From positions 124,683,023 through 124,747,022 of the forward strand of contig OU015523.1 in assembly GCA_907165065.1 (NCBI GenBank): a stretch of DNA of 64,000 nt. The letters run 5' to 3'. The stretch comes from Caprimulgus europaeus. Its lineage: Eukaryota; Chordata; Aves; Caprimulgiformes; Caprimulgidae. Below, piece after piece: positions 44,822 to 57,282 of the stretch; positions within the stretch are counted from its first letter, which is position 1; each line of letters opens with the position of its first letter. Under the pieces are notes generated by a model. It saw only the letters and a program-made list of their open reading frames with translations, did not search any database and was not told the DNA's origin. Both the position numbers and the translations under genes were made by a program.

Positions 44822-45195
44822 GACAGCATTGCCTGGATTGGAAAAGCCCTTTAAGCTCATCGAGTCCAACCATGAACCCAACACTGCCCAGTCCCCACTG
44901 ACCCCTGTCCCTCAGCACTGTGTCTACACGACTCTTCAATCCCTCCAGGGATGGGGACTCCACCACTGCCCTGGGCAACCCCTTCCAATGCCTCAGAACC
45001 CTTTCAGCAAAGAAATTCTTCCTCACATCCCGTCTCAACTGCCCTGGCCACAACTTGAGCCCATTCCCTCTTGTCCTGTCCCTTGCTCCTTGGTTGAACA
45101 GACCCACCCCCACCTCTCTGCACCCTCCTCCAAGGGACTTGGACAGAGCCACAAGGTCTCCCCTCAGCCTCCTTTTCTCCAGGCTCAACAACCCC
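44822..45195 (-). mobile_element. CR1, group A, at the RNF169 promoter
   Basis: Begins about 90 bp beyond the + strand TATA box: GACAGCATTGCCTGGATTGG (tail) to CTTTTCTCCAGGCTCAACAA. A second CR1 of the same orientation follows directly. Confidence 0.92.
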
Positions 45196-45757
45196 AGATC
45201 ACAGAACCCCAGACTGATTTGGGTTTGGAGGGACCTCAAAGCTCATCCAGTCCCAACCCCCCTGCCAGCAGCAGGGACACCTTCCACTAGACCAGGTTGC
45301 TCAAAGCCTCATCCAGCCTGGCCAAGAACACTTCCAGGGAGGAGCAGCCACAGCTTCTCTGCCCAACCTGGGCCAGGGTCTCACCACCCTCACACCAAAT
45401 AATTTCTTCCTCACATCTCAGCTCCAGCTCCCCTCTGACACTTTCAAGCCATCACCCCTTGTTCTCTCACTCCCTGCCCTTGGCCAAAGTCCCTCCCCAG
45501 CCTTCCTGGAGCCCCTTCAGGTACTGGGAGGCCACTGGAAGGTCTCCCTGGAGCCTTCTCTTCTCCAGGCTGAACAGCCCCAACTCTCTCAGCCTGTCCT
45601 CACAGCAGAGCTGCTCCAGCCCTGGCATCATCCTCGTGGCCTCCTCTGGACTGGCTCCAGTAGCTCCATGTCCTTGTGCTGTTGGTGGCCCCAGCACTGG
45701 AGGCAGCACTGCAGGGGGGGTCTCAGGAGAGCGGAGCAGAGGGGCAGAATCCCCTCC
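45196..45757 (-). mobile_element. CR1, group B, ~560 bp
   Basis: AGATCACAGAACCCCAGACT tail to GCGGAGCAGAGGGGCAGAAT. Sits head to tail with the group A copy. Confidence 0.92.
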
Positions 45758-46112
45758 CTGACCCTGCAGGAGGAATATCCTCTACAGTTGGCTTTGGGAA
45801 GGGCATTTGTTACTTCAGCCTTGCCAGATGCTTTGGTGAAGGGTGTAATCTCAGGTTGTTCCCACTGGCCTGAGTTTCATGAAGCTGCTTCAAATCCCTG
45901 TGGTGTCTCAGAGAGTTTAAGACCCTCTTGGATGGGGCTCTGTGTGCATTTGCAGAGCACAACACTTGGGCTACATCCAACCTCCTCTTCAACCATCTTC
46001 CAAGATCCAGTGGTGTGCCTCTAAAAAGACACCACACAATCCCCAGGTACCAACAACCCTTTTCTATTTTGATTTGCTGTTTCTCAGCTCCTTTTTGGAC
46101 TCTTCAAGGTAT

Positions 46113-46245
46113 TTTAGAGTCATGTAGACACAGTGCTGAGGGACATGGGTTAGTCAGGGACTTGTCAGTGTTGGGTCCATGGTTGGACTTGATGATCTTA
46201 AAAGGCTTTTCCAATCCAGGCAATTCTGGGGTTCACTTTTGTGAT
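46113..46245 (+). mobile_element. CR1 3' end, group A
   Basis: AGAGTCATGTAGACACAGTG to GGCAATTCTGGGGTTC. Confidence 0.87.
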
Positions 46246-47494
46246 TCTTAACCTCAGCTTGACTTGGACACCAACAAATAGTGGAGAACTCCCATTTGGC
46301 TCCCTGGCTGCCTAGAAACATCCAGGAACTCCACAGATGAGATTAGCAGGTTATGAACTTTCAGGTCACCCCTAACCCATCATTTTCTATTGCTGCTTGA
46401 AACAGGGGCTTAAAATTCATCCCAAGTCTTCCACTTCTGCTAAATAACTCACTGAGGAGGAGTAAAAAGGGTGGTGGGGCAAGTCTTACTCCTGCCTAAT
46501 TTAGGGTGTGAGCTCCTGGGAGATGAGGAGCAGAGAAGTTTAGGAAATCACATCATCCATACGATGCACTTCCCTGGAAGCCCTGCTCCATGGATTCTCC
46601 AGGGTCTAGTGGTGTACCCCGTTTACTACAGGGTGTTAATTTCCATTTCCTTTCTATACTCAACTCCTATTGACACAGAATATTTCCATGTGCAAGATCT
46701 TTGTGATTTCCATCTTGGTACCACCACAATCTTATTAGACCTCCAAAGCTTCCTTAGCCCAAACTAAGAAGCCAAGCTAACGATCTGCTGAAGGTACAGT
46801 CCTACTTCTGGCACCATATGAAGCCTTGGAGCTGGAGGGAATCCACTGCTGCCAGCATTTGAAGGTTTAGCAAATGCAGAGTTGATTATTTTCATTAACA
46901 ACATTTAACAAACACTCCTCAGAGGTTTAATATGAGGAACAGACGTTTCTCAAGGAGAACCAACAGCTTTTGGCCTGCAGCACTGAGTGATGAGTAAAGG
47001 AGGAGGAGAACTTCAATGCTGATGGAACTGACTGATGATTTAACAAACAGCTTTGATTGAGAGAGGAAGGGTTTGAGATGGGCCACATCCTATGGGGGTT
47101 CCTCAGGAAAAGAGATTAAAAATCACATTTAATCACCCTGGGTTTTTTTTGGGGGGAAGGGAGGGTGTGGAAAAGAGGTTGCAAAACAGAGCTGGTGTAG
47201 ATGGGGTGGGCAGGGAAAGGAGGCAGTGAACAGCCAGGCAAAAAGGATGTGAAAATAAACAAGACAGTGAGGTGTGGGCATGAAAAAGGGGTGCTGGGTG
47301 CCGGCCAGGATGAGCTCCATGTGTACAGCAAACCCCAGCTCCATCCCCAGGGGATCATGGGGTCTGTTTGATGGTGGCTTCCCTTTTCCCCCTCCTTCTC
47401 CAGGCAGGGTTTGCAGAGGGACGCTCTTCCAGGAGGGAATGGTTGAGGAGAGGAGCTGTGACATCCAGATGCACCTGCTTTGCTCTGGAGTCCT

Positions 47495-47975
47495 CAGCAC
47501 AAGAAAGACATGGACCTGCTGGAGTGGATCCAGAGGAGACCACAAAAATGAACAGAGGGATGGAGCAGCTCTGCTGTGAGGACAGGCTGAGAGAGTTGGG
47601 GCTGTTCAGCCTGGAGAAGAGAAGGAGAACTTGTTACAGCCTTTCAATGCTTGAAGGGGTCTATAAGAAAGATGGGGACAGACTTTTTAGCAGGACCTGT
47701 AGTGACACAACAAGGGGTGATGGTTTGAAACTAAAAGAGGAGAGATTCAGACTGGAGAGAAGGAAGAATTTTTTTAGGATGAGGGTGGTGAGACACTGGC
47801 CCAGGTTGGCCAGAGAGGTGGTAGAAGCCCCATCCCTGGAAACATTCAAAGTCAGGTTGGATGGGGCTCTGAGCAACCTGATCTGGTTGAAGATGTCCCT
47901 GTCACTGCAGGGGGGTTGGACTAGATGACCTTGGAAGGTCCCTTCAACCCAAACCATTCTGTGATTCTCTACCAC
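47495..47975 (+). mobile_element. CR1, group B relative
   Basis: CACAAGAAAGACATGGACCT, frame [15 protein letters not shown], then RKNFFRMRVVRHWPRLAREV, tail CCATTCTGTGATTCT. Same subgroup as the nested copy at 32441. Confidence 0.9.
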
Positions 47976-49174
47976 AAACAGTGTGGCACTGCAGGACGGG
48001 GTTGGAGTGGATGGGTGGGTGAGGGTGACCACGCTGGGCACCTTGCTGCCACCACCTCCCTGCTGTCAAAATCCCACCTAGTGCCTATCCCCCTCTCCAG
48101 ACACCTAAATTACTTCTAAATCTGGGCTCCTCATGATGAGTCTGAGAAGGATACCTGCTTGGAAAGCCCACCAGCAGGCCTCTGAGATGTCCTGACATGA
48201 CTGAGGCTGTGTGAAACTTCTCCTGGGGTGATGTGATAGTTTCACTTTGCTCTTTTCTGCCCCAGCTGTAGGGACTGAGGTTGGGGTGTTAGGACTTACA
48301 TGGGGAGCATGAGAGGCTGTTTCTTCTACTGGACTGGGGAAGGGGGAGATGGGTCAATTAGGACTTTGTCAGTCACCTGCCACAGGTTTGACTGTTCTTA
48401 TGTGCTCTGGGAATTAGGAGAGATGGATGTAATGGAGATTTAGGGATTATTTTTTTTAAGGAGATTTGTTCTCTCTTGGTTTTAGGTCACTTTGGCCACC
48501 ACGTCTCTCTGGTGCCTGTCCATCCTTCTGATACCTCCACCACTTACCCATCACTGCCACATAGTTGGAGTTTATTAACCTGCAGCTGAGCAGAGCGATC
48601 AGATTTTGGGCAGATCTTCAACCTCAATCTGTTTGTTAGGTGGGATGTTGGGAGGTGTTTTGTGTCCTAGTGTGACATGTGGTGTGGGTGCCCTGTTGAC
48701 CATCAGAACTAAACCTCTGCTGCATGGCAGACCTATGGCCAGAGGGCTGGACACGACAATCCAGATTGCTCCTACACTTTGGTCCAAGGTGAGATCAGCC
48801 TCTGTGTGTGTCATCACTGACAGAAACATTCAGCATCTTCTCAAAGATCTCCAGCAGTGGGGACCCAAAGGCCTTCTCATATGGTCAGTCCCAACCTTGT
48901 AGTTTCTCAATCCACTCAGAAAACATCTTTCTTCTCACAGGGCTGCCCCAGCCAAGGTCCTGCTTTGATACCCTCAGTTGCTGCCTCTCTGTGCTCTCCA
49001 GCCCAGCTGCTTCAGTGGCTTCTCTCAGGACACTGCATCCAACCAGGTTCATCTTCAGGTGTGCAAGAACTTCTTTCTCAGCCTTCAGATGGCAATTGTC
49101 CTCTGGGCTCTGAGAGCATGACCTGGCTTTGAAGGTTTCTACATTCAGGGGCTTCAATCAGCTTGAAGTACTGA

Positions 49175-49192
49175 GATATATATATATATATT
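49175..49192. repeat. (TA)n microsatellite
   Basis: Nine TA units, 80 bp upstream of a CR1. Confidence 0.9.
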
Positions 49193-49269
49193 TGGCACTT
49201 TTAAGCAAGCTTTAGGTTCAGAATCATTCTCCAGAGGAACTTGGTGTTTCCTTTGGTGATGTTGGGGCC

Positions 49270-49760
49270 CCTGACTCCAAGAAGGACCTGGAGGTGCTGG
49301 AGCGTGTCCAGAGAAGGGACCGGAGCTGGGGAAGGGTCTGGAGCACAAGTGTGCTGAGTTCCTGGCTGAGGGAACTGGGGGTGCTGAGCCTGGAGAAAAG
49401 GAGGCTGAGGGGAGACCTTGTGGCTCTGTCCAAGTCCCTTGGAGGAGGGTGGAGAGAGGTGGGGGTGGGTCTGTTCCACCAAGGAGCAAGGGACAGGACA
49501 AGAGGAAATGGGCTCCAGTTGTGGCCAGGGCAGTTGAGATGGGATGTGAGGAGAAATTTCTTCACCTAAAGGTTTGTCAAGCATTGGCACAGGCTGCCCA
49601 GGGCAGTGGTGGAGTCACCTTCCCTGGTTATATTTAAAAGACAGGTAGATGAGGTGCTTCAGGACATAATTTAGAGGTGGAATTGGCAGTGTTGGGTTCA
49701 TGGTTGGACTCAATGATCTTAAAGATCTTTTCCAACCACCACAATTCTGTGATTCTGTGT
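49270..49760 (+). mobile_element. CR1, group A with altered 3' part
   Basis: CCCTGACTCCAAGAAGGACC to ACAATTCTGTGATTCTGTG. After about 49550 the ORF2 end differs from other group A copies (AATTTCTTCACCTAAAGGTT), suggesting a subgroup or recombinant. Confidence 0.9.
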
Positions 49761-50118
49761 TGCCAGTGCAGGACATTTCTGTCTGCCCTGCTCCATCACG
49801 TGCTCATCACACCTCCTTTAAGTCCATCCCTTTCCAGTGGGGTCAGTGGTCATACCACCACCCCACGATGTTCTCTGTGGAGGGAAGGTGAATCAGAGAA
49901 AATCAGAGGCAGAGCCTCTGCACTGGTTGCTATGGAAATCTCTTGTGCTGCTTTCATGCTTCTTTTCATCTATTTACTGGGGTGCTGAACCAATCTGTCT
50001 TGTCACCATCTTTTGTCAGGCCCCTCTCTGATGAAGGCTCTCCCCTACCCCAGACATTGGGTAGACAACAGAGAAAATGTGTCTGCAGAGGTGGAGGGGA
50101 AGCCCACCTTTGGGCCTC

Positions 50119-50559
50119 TGTCCTGGTTTTTAGCTGGGCCAGAGCTGGTTCTGTTCAGCAGCTGGAGCAGCGCTGAGGTTTGGGTTCAGCTGGGATTTGT
50201 TAGGAGAGAAACGCTGAGAACACACCGATGTTTTCAGTTGTCGCTGGAAGTTGAAGGACTTTGTGATTTGCTGGTCTGCAAGATCTCAGGGGTGAGGAAT
50301 ATTGCAATGACTCAGCTCCATGGGCATTGGGCTCTGCCAATGGGCTGTTCCAGCTCCTGTCCCCCATGGGCAGGAGATCCATGAGGGGCTCTTCCTCTCT
50401 GGCTCTCTCTGGCTCTCGCTCGGGCTCTGGCTCTCCCGGGATTGCGGTTTCGGGTCGGGATTGTCGCTGCTCCGGGATCGTTCTCTGGGAACGGGCCAGG
50501 CTGGGTGGGTGGGTGGTGAGCAATGGCACTGGGGGTCACTCATTTGCTGATTTTATTCC

Positions 50560-50627
<68 letters not shown>

Positions 50628-50762
50628 TTATTTTATTTCCATTATTCAATTGTTCTTCTCTCACCCTACGAGTCTCCTTACCCCCCCAATTCTCTCCCTT
50701 GTCCCCTGGGTGGGGGTGAGCGAGCGGCTGGGTTTGGCTGCCAGCCCAGTGCCACCACCACA
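50119..50762 (+). mobile_element. Solo ERV LTR (644 bp) with 5-bp TSD
   Basis: Begins TGTCCTGGTTTTTAGCTGGG and ends in CCACCACCACA, a TG...CA LTR with the avian ERV LTR hallmarks I recall: ACACCGATGTTTTCAGTTG, the GGTGGTGAGCAATGGCA segment, an internal ATT microsatellite, and GGGGGTGAGCGAGCGGCTG near the 3' end. GCCTC flanks both edges (50114-50118 and 50763-50767), a 5-bp target-site duplication as expected of ERVL-like integration. No internal retroviral coding sequence remains, so this is a solo LTR. Strand is set by matching the LTR 5' end. Confidence 0.85.
50561..50625. repeat. (ATT)n microsatellite inside the LTR
   Basis: About 21 uninterrupted ATT units followed by ATATTTATTTTATTT. 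Confidence 0.97.
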
Positions 50763-51144
50763 GCCTCCTTGAAAGACCCAGAGTTGGAGAGAGGAAGAGA
50801 AGATCTCTGAGCAAGAAACAGCCTCTAAAGGTGTGCCAGGAACTTGCTAGGGTTTATCACCTAGGGTTTATCATCTCCTTGCTCCTTCACCCACAGTTCT
50901 ATCCTTAGTTGTCTCTAGTTTAACTGTCCAACGACTAAAAGGATATCAGCACATGGACCCTCTCCATCATGGGGATCCACAAAGTCCCAGTTGACAAAAA
51001 AAACTCATTTCCAGGAAGCAAAAAAATTGCAGGAACTTTATTAAGATGAACAACGACACGAAGGAGGCAGCAGCTTGGTGCTGGGCCTGGACTTAGTCCA
51101 GAAACTCGGGTGCCTGTCCTGTAGATGTTTCTTCTTGACAGAGT

Positions 51145-51205
51145 CACAGACACACAGAATGGTGGGGTTGGAAGGGACCTCAGGAGATCATCCAGCCCAA
51201 CAGGT
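51145..51205 (-). mobile_element. CR1 3'-tail fragment, group C
   Basis: CAGACACACAGAATGGTGGG, then CTCAGGAGATCATCCAGCCC. Confidence 0.8.
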
Positions 51206-51559
51206 GGGATGTGTTGTTCCTGCAGACACCTTGGCCCCCCACAAAGCTGCCCGCTCCCTGGATCAGCCTGATCTGGGAGCTGGGACCTGGAGTCCCCTCG
51301 AGGAGGAACAGAGAACATGGGAAGAGGAGACAGGTCCCCAACAAAGCCACTTGTGGGACAAGCCACCATGCAGGGCTTTAGCTTTCTGTAGAGGTCCTAG
51401 TGACAGTGGATTTGGAAAGGGATCTCTGTCAGATGTTCCCTGAAATTACTCCTGCACATCCAGCCCACCCTGGACAGAACCTGGTTTCTATGTCTCCAGT
51501 TTGTTTTCCAACCCAACCCCCTGCAAGGGTCAACGGTTTTACACTGAAAAAGGGTGGGT

Positions 51560-51776
51560 TTGGGCTGGACAAAGAAATTCTTTCCTGTGAGGCTGGTGAG
51601 ACACTGGCAGAGGTTGCCCAGGGAAGCTGTGGACACCCCATCATTGGAGATATTCAACGTCAGGTTGGATGAGGCTTTGAGCAACCTGCTCTAGTGGAAG
51701 ATGTCCCTGCCCATGGCTGGGGGATTGGACTCGATGTTCTTTGAAGATCCCTTCCACCCCAAACCAATCTGTGATA
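51560..51776 (+). mobile_element. CR1 3' end, group B relative
   Basis: GGGCTGGACAAAGAAATTCT to CCAAACCAATCTGTGATACT. Confidence 0.85.
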
Positions 51777-52768
51777 CTGATTTGGGGCATGCGAAGCTCA
51801 GTGCTGGCCTGCAGAGGGTATCCTAAGCCCATGCAAGGCTCCATCCTCACATCCCGCCTCCCCAAGCCAAAACCTCCTCCTTGCCCAGCCCTCAGGAGAG
51901 CATTTCTCTGTTTCTCACCTCTCCTGAGGAGCTGTGAGGGTTTTGCCACTGCTGCTTCTCTTTGTGGCCCTCCAAGCGATGATGCTGGCCCTGGCCACAC
52001 ACTTACCATGGGATGCAGGTGGGGATGTGTCACAGCAGAGACAGGAGATATGGACAGGCCCAGGACACTGTGCTCCTTCATTTTTCTTCTCTGTCTTTCC
52101 TCCTTGCTTTGCCCAGCTTCTCTTCACCCCTCTCTCTTATTTGGTTACTGATCTCCACCTCTGGAGGGGAATCTCTTACTCACTGTCCTCTCTTGTGTCA
52201 CTGAGTAGAGTCCAGATTTCCCATTCCAGGTTGGACTATGGGATTCCATCAGTAAATTGTCCTTTTAAGCCTCATCAGTCACTGACCTCCTTAAACCCTC
52301 AAAGGTGCAGCTTTAGAGCTCTTGAAGGTCCTCCAGTGCTCAGGTTCATGCAAAACCAACCACTGCCTGCAGTAGTTATGGCTGTTTTCACGGGGAGCAG
52401 ATGTTCTCAGATGTTGGCACGTGCTCTCACAGGGTTTGATTGGATCCTGTTGCAACTCCACCAAACCCTTGGGATCACACTTTGCCTTCAAGGTGCTGTG
52501 ACAAATTATGTTGCCTCCAACACGAGCCTTGCAGGTTGTTGGATCACTGTAGGGTGGTAGATGCAAAGGCTACCCCTTCTGTTCCTTGCAGTATGAGTCA
52601 GAAGAGGTAGGATGATGTCCTCAGAAGAGGTAGAGTGATGTCCTCTGTAGTCTTTGTAGCTTGAGGTGTGGTATGAGGTGCAATAAAGCTCCCAAACAAG
52701 GCTGAGTTTCACATGTGGTCCATTGGGCAGAGCCATCTCTGGGACTGCTCCATGCTGAATGCTCTGCT

Positions 52769-52885
52769 TCACAGAATGTTAGGGGTTGGGAGGGACCTCG
52801 AAAGATCATCTAGTCCAAAGATCATCTAGTCCAAAGATCATCTAGTGCTTGAAAGATCAACTAGAAAGATCATCTAGTGCTTGAA
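52769..52885 (-). mobile_element. CR1 tail with amplified 16-mer
   Basis: TCACAGAATGTTAGGGGTTG tail, after which AAAGATCATCTAGT(CC/GC) is repeated about five times instead of the normal body. Confidence 0.75.
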
Positions 52886-55800
52886 CGTCCCCTCAACACA
52901 GTTGCCTTCAAGAGACCTCTTGCTGGCGTTCATCACTCATCAGGATGGGAGCAGGAGATCTTTTTTATCTTAAATTCCTTTCCCCAAGCTGCTGCATCAC
53001 AAGGAGGTACTGATGACTTGCAGGCAAGGTGTCTCTGCAGCTCCAGGAGATGTTCAGTGCTGACTTCTAGCTTGGAGGCGATCTCCTGCCATCACTGAAC
53101 CAAAGCCAGGCCCTAGGTTGGGGCAGCACAGGAGACTGGCTGCAGAGATGGCTGCAACGAGCCCAGAGAGGAGTCCAAGAGTTACCCCATCCATTGGGGG
53201 AAGGAGGTAGCTCCTCTCCTGTGGTTTCACTGCTGTCAATGACAGCATCACTCCACCGCTGGGTTAATGCAGGAGAAGGAACAAGGTTCAGCCTGAAGGA
53301 TCCTCGCCAGCTCTCCTCTCCCCACCCCAATCAGAGCTGCAGAGTTAGTGGTGAGAGGAGCTCCTAGGACATTGTCCAAGTAGGCAAGATTGACCCTGCA
53401 GCTTGGAGAGAGATATTTTGCCTCCCTGTCCAACTCTCCATCTCTACATGGTGCCCAGAGGGACCAGTGGGGAATGGAGCCACCCAAGTCATCAACCCCA
53501 ACTACCCAAATGTCCCTTTCTACCTCCAGTGGCATCTGTGCCTACAGGAGGAGGACTATTGAGCAGGATGGGCCAGGAGACTTTTCCTCCTGCCTGGCCC
53601 ATGCATAGGCTCAAGGCTTTGAGAGGTGGAGGAGACCAACTTATCTGTGGTGGCCACTCTTGGATTTGGAGGAGAATTCATAGCTACTGCCTGCTGGGAA
53701 GGCCAAAAAGAGCTGATAGGAAGCATTTCCAGGGTATCCCACCTTGTGAGTGATGCTCTCCAAGCAGGACTTTGCAGGACCTCATCCTTCTGCAGAGAGA
53801 ACACAATGGTGGTGCAACATAGAAGTGACAACAGTGACAAGAGCTCTTCTGGAAGAAGGCAGTGGGAAGGAAGGATAAAACCCATCAAAACAAGGTGGTG
53901 TGGGAAAGCAGATGGAGGAGATGATGTCTGAACTCTGCAACAAGGCTCAGATTGGGCTGCCAGTGTTGGTGGCATGTCTTCTGCTCTTGGGGACTTTGAA
54001 GATATGACTTGTGCCCTCCTAGGAAGGTGGGCTAGACCTGGGGGCTGGGGAGGTACCATGAACTTGTGTCTCCCTGCAGAAGCAACATCTCCCCAGATGA
54101 GGAGAGGAAACCCAGGAGGCTCCAGGTACAGGAGAGGAGTTTTGTGAAGTTGAGGTATGAAGAAAATGTGAATTTTGCTTGATGTAGCTGTAGGCTGTGG
54201 AGTATGGTGGAGAGGAGTCATCCCATTTCATGTCCATCTGGCTGGGATGGGAGAGCTCCATCTCCACCTCCATCTACCCTGACTCTAGCTTGGATCTCCA
54301 ACATACCAATGTGTGATACATTGACTTCTCCTGGAATGCATGCCAAAAATAAAGAGCATGGTCACTAACCATCAACGGGGATGGAGGAGAACCATGGTGC
54401 TGCAACAGAAATCTTGCCTTTGCTTTGTGCAACCCTAAATTTGGGTGCCACCACAGCTACCTTCTCACCAGATGCAGTTCCCACAAGGCTGTGACAGTTC
54501 TGAGCAGGGTCTCATGCCACAGCCTGTGCTTGAAAAACCCCAGACAGCAGAATCCACTCCTCCACTCCTGGGAGGTGATTTTCTCTGCTTGATGGAAGGA
54601 GGTTGGTGCCAACTTGGATTTTGTTGCTGGCTGAGGGTTGGTGGGGTGGGCTGGCTGCAGGGCTTGAATGGGAACCATGGTTTTCATTGTGGGATAACTG
54701 GTAATCAAGTTTTACTCCTGAGTTCTCCAGGATGGACAACCTTCACACCCAAGCAGAAGAAACCACATCAGGCTACGTGTTTTTACAGCCTGATGTGAGG
54801 TGAGGCAGCAGCTCCTCTGTCCTTGGGGCAGGATTTACTCCTGCAGATAGATTTTTTTCCAGTCCAACTTGCAATGTTCATAGTCCTTCAGGTTTCCAGC
54901 TCCATCATCTGCAGCTGACAGCCCTCCTATGTGCATTTCTCCTGGCCTACAGACACATTCCAGACCAAACATCACGGGTGTTGGGCTACAAACTTCCAGG
55001 GAAAGGTGTGGTGTGCAGCCAGCTTCTCCAGCCTGCAGTCTGGCCAGCTCAGGATCCTGCCACGAGGCTTGCTTGGTGGGGGATGTTTTTGGAGCCCACG
55101 CTGTTTATTCAGTAGTTTGTAGGAAAATCTCAGTTTTCATTAGAAAAAAAAACCCTAAAACCCCCCCCAAAAAAACGGATCTCTTCTCAGTTGCCCAGAA
55201 AACATGAAATGAGTTTGACCTAAAGGCTCAGGAACCAGAAGGCAAATAAAAAAGACCCAAGTTTGATTATTTAGAAGCCAATCCCATGGTTTTTGGAGCC
55301 TGATTCATGATCTCAGATGGATTGATGTTGGCAGTATGGAACTGTCAGCCGGATTCCTTCACAGATGAAGATAAAGAGCCTCCTTTTTTTTGCCAAAGGG
55401 TGAATGTATTCTTTATGAGAAGCAACAGAGATGTAACACAGCACCTTGCTCCTGACAAGACTGGTCTTTATTTCCTGGGTCTGGACTTAGGACATGGCTG
55501 AGTTTTCCCATAAGTTTTAGCCCTGATGTGGGGCCAGGATCTACAGTCCTGAATTCAGCTCTTGCTGTTGCAGCAGAGACGTAAAAATAACTTCATTGAC
55601 TTGGGCTTCACGTCCCCATTTTTCTCAGCACTTTCATAACTTGCCTGCAGAGCTACTCTACAAATGGGCTTTTCAAGTCCTCCTTGTGTGAGGGAAGAGC
55701 TGGAAGAGGAGGTACCGGCTGTTCCTGGTGGGAGCTGGAAGGAGTTTGCTGTTTACCCAAACCCCTTGAATATCTTTATCGAGGCATGAGAAGGAAATAG

Positions 55801-55917
55801 AGGGGCATTGCTAGCAAAATATGCAGGGAGATGGAAATGAGTGGGGCAGTGGAACAAGGGAAGCTGGGGTAGATGATGAGAAACTGGAACCATTGGGTGA
55901 GTTGACCGGGACCAATG

Positions 55918-56697
55918 GAATGAGGTTCAACCAGGCCAAGTGCTGGGTCCTGCCCTTGGGTCACAGCAGCCCCCGGCAGCTCCAGGCTTGGGGAGGAGTG
56001 GGGGGAGAGCTGCTGGGCACAGAGGGACCTGGGGGTGTTGGGCAAAAGCAGCTGAACAGGAGCCAGCAGAGTGCCCAGGTGGCCAAGAAGGCCAAGGGCA
56101 TCCTGGCCTGGATCAGCACCAGTGTGGCCAGTAGGAGCAGGGAAGTTCTCTTCCCCCTGCACTGGGCACTGGTGAGGCCACAGCTCGAGTGCTGGGTTCA
56201 GTGTTGGGCCCCTGACTCCAAGAAGGACCTGGAGGTGCTGGAGCGTGTCCAGAGAAGGGAACGGAGCTGGGGAAGGGTCTGGAGCACAAGTGTGCTGAGT
56301 TCCCGGCTGAGGGAACTGGGGGTGCTGAGCCTGGAGAAAAGGAGGCTGAGGGGAGACCTTGTGGCTCTGTCCAAGTCCCTTGGAGGAGGGTGCAGAGAGG
56401 TGGGGGTGGGTCTGTTCAACCAAGGAGCAAGGGACAGGACAAGAGGAAATGGGCTCCAGTTGTGGCCAGGGCAGTTGAGATGGGATGTGAGGAAGAATTT
56501 CTTTGCTGAAAGGGTTCTGAGGCATTGGAAGGGGTTGCCCAGGGCAGTGGTGGAGTCCCCATCCCTGGAGGGATTGAAGAGTCGTGTAGACACAGTGCTG
56601 AGGGACATGGGTCAGTCGGGGACTGGTCAGTGTTGGGTTCATGGTTGGACTCCAGGAGCTTAAAGGGCTTTTCCAATCCAGGCAGTTCTGTGATTCT
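55918..56697 (+). mobile_element. CR1, group A, ~780 bp, open ORF2 tail
   Basis: Frame open for about 240 codons: [20 protein letters not shown] through [20 protein letters not shown] and [18 protein letters not shown] to the terminal RDMGQ, tail GGCAGTTCTGTGATTCTGG. It is the C-terminal part of the CR1 endonuclease-RT protein only. The longest and best preserved group A copy here. Confidence 0.94.
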
Positions 56698-57282
56698 GGC
56701 TGGGGTGAACCTGGCTGGGGTGAATCTACACGGCATGGAGCTGCCAGCGTGCAGATATCGCAGTGAGGACAGTAAAAAGGGGAAAAAATGGTGAGTTCCC
56801 CAACCACAGCATGGGACATCCCCCTCCCAGACCTGCATAGAGGCTGCAGAGATGCCAACCCATCCATCAGAGGAAAAATGGGCAACACAGAGACCATCCC
56901 AGGCTTTGGGTTGCTTCAGCACATCGGATGCTGTAATCCACAAGTTACGTTGCTGCCTTCTCCAACAACCAGCTCTGTAGTTTATCCTGAGGTCCTGTGG
57001 TCACGTCAGGTTTGCTCCAGCTTGCCCTGAAACACAACAGCAACAGCACTGCTTGTTCTTTCTGTAGGTGGTGGGTGCCAGATGATGTGCAGAGCAGCCC
57101 TGAGCTCTGGGCTCCTGTGTTCCTCTGTAGTAACTTGGTCCTTCAGCAGAATCACTTTTGCAATTCATAGGGGAGGACACCAAGCTGTAAACTTATTTTT
57201 AGAGCTTGGAAACAAGTAAAGCTGTGATGATCCCTGCAGACAACCCAGCTCTGTCTCCTGCTGTGCACACAGAGCTGTGCTT

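Noticed and set aside
51934..52560. 208-codon open frame on the + strand
   Set aside because: Its start is not a supported translation start, and it has no recognisable domain, no splice context and no codon-usage signal seen by eye. Other frames through the region are equally open.
53556..54221. 221-codon open frame on the - strand
   Set aside because: Low-complexity His/Pro/Ser/Leu translation without a family resemblance; treated as chance in GC-moderate intergenic DNA.
55776..56897. 373-codon open frame on the - strand
   Set aside because: It is the antisense of a group A CR1 ORF2; similar antisense frames appear at every group A copy (36310, 39068, 19845 region). No gene.
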